From Epiperipatus broadwayi (Eukaryota; Onychophora; Udeonychophora; Euonychophora; Peripatidae), in assembly GCA_028023455.1 (NCBI GenBank), contig JAQFVV010000027.1:7375845-7439844 (forward strand): a stretch of 64,000 nucleotides of DNA. Direction: 5' to 3'. The notes under the pieces are model-generated. The model saw nothing but the letters and a program-made list of their open reading frames with translations, made no database searches and was not told the DNA's origin. This document shows positions 63,922 through 64,000 of this stretch, piece after piece (within the stretch, counting starts at the first letter, position 1; each line of letters starts with the position of its first letter). A program made the position numbers and the translations under genes.

Positions 63922-63979
63922 ATTCCTGTCTTTCACTGACGATAGCAAATAGCTTGAAATCATGATCTGAAAGTGGAAT
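63922..63979 (+). ncRNA. Type-I hammerhead ribozyme, inverted copy 2
   Basis: Identical motif, 407 bp after the previous one. Predicted cleavage between 63967 and 63968. The unit continues beyond the window. Confidence 0.75.
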
Positions 63980-64000
63980 TATAGTTAGAGATAGTGAATA

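Larger units (their letters stand above)
63142..64000. repeat. 407-bp satellite array, inverted block
   Basis: The reverse complement of the same unit (GGACGCCATC at 63241 and 63648, period 407), running off the right edge. Together with the direct block it forms a head-to-head inverted repeat about a 23-T centre. Confidence 0.95.

Overview
This is a very A+T-rich stretch of eukaryotic, animal-type DNA. I find no credible host protein-coding gene in it. What can be supported is repeats and mobile elements: RTE-clade non-LTR retrotransposons, several families of long-LTR retrotransposons, a TIR DNA transposon, (AT)n microsatellites and satellite arrays. The RTE and gag remnants point to an invertebrate metazoan. 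I cannot name the species from sequence alone.

Layout. 1-18300: a tandem array of a ~1.36-kb non-coding unit (about ten full or partial copies, running off the left edge). It is interrupted by a foreign segment (1354-1742), a 5'-truncated RTE element with target-site duplication (8731-10651) and a 4.39-kb TG...CA insertion (11759-16150). 18470-20658: a probable solo LTR between TATATAT tracts. 20659-26292: mostly unassigned, with an interleaved inverted-repeat pair (24961-25197), a 79-bp duplication, a polypyrimidine tract and (AT)n. 26293-32794: a decayed LTR retrotransposon (family 1b) with a broken gag. 32800-35406: a second dead RTE copy, itself carrying a ~1-kb Tigger/pogo-like TIR element. 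35416-44454: two distant relatives of another LTR-like family and unassigned AT-rich DNA. 44499-46719: a solo LTR. 46732-47258: a 318-bp tandem duplication. 47331-61700: a non-coding LTR element (family 2, LTRs ~2.7 kb, internal ~0.9 kb) whose right LTR is split by a nested family-1a LTR retrotransposon (51026-59084). That nested element carries an intact 566-aa gag and no pol. 61721-64000: a 407-bp satellite, head-to-tail, then inverted.

Most notable observation: every intact 407-bp satellite unit contains what reads as a type-I hammerhead self-cleaving ribozyme. It has CUGACGA and GAAA cores, a UC cleavage site, a two-part stem I, a short stem II and a tiny palindromic stem III. A tandem repeat of about 400 bp with one type-I hammerhead per monomer is the architecture of animal retrozymes, which are small non-coding retroelements that propagate through circular RNA. 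Relatedness to Penelope-like element repeats is the alternative.

Second theme: nearly all LTR elements here have their ends flush with (AT)n, suggesting integration preference for AT microsatellites. They have unusually long LTRs carrying lineage-specific minisatellites and either gag only or no coding capacity, so they must depend on pol supplied in trans.
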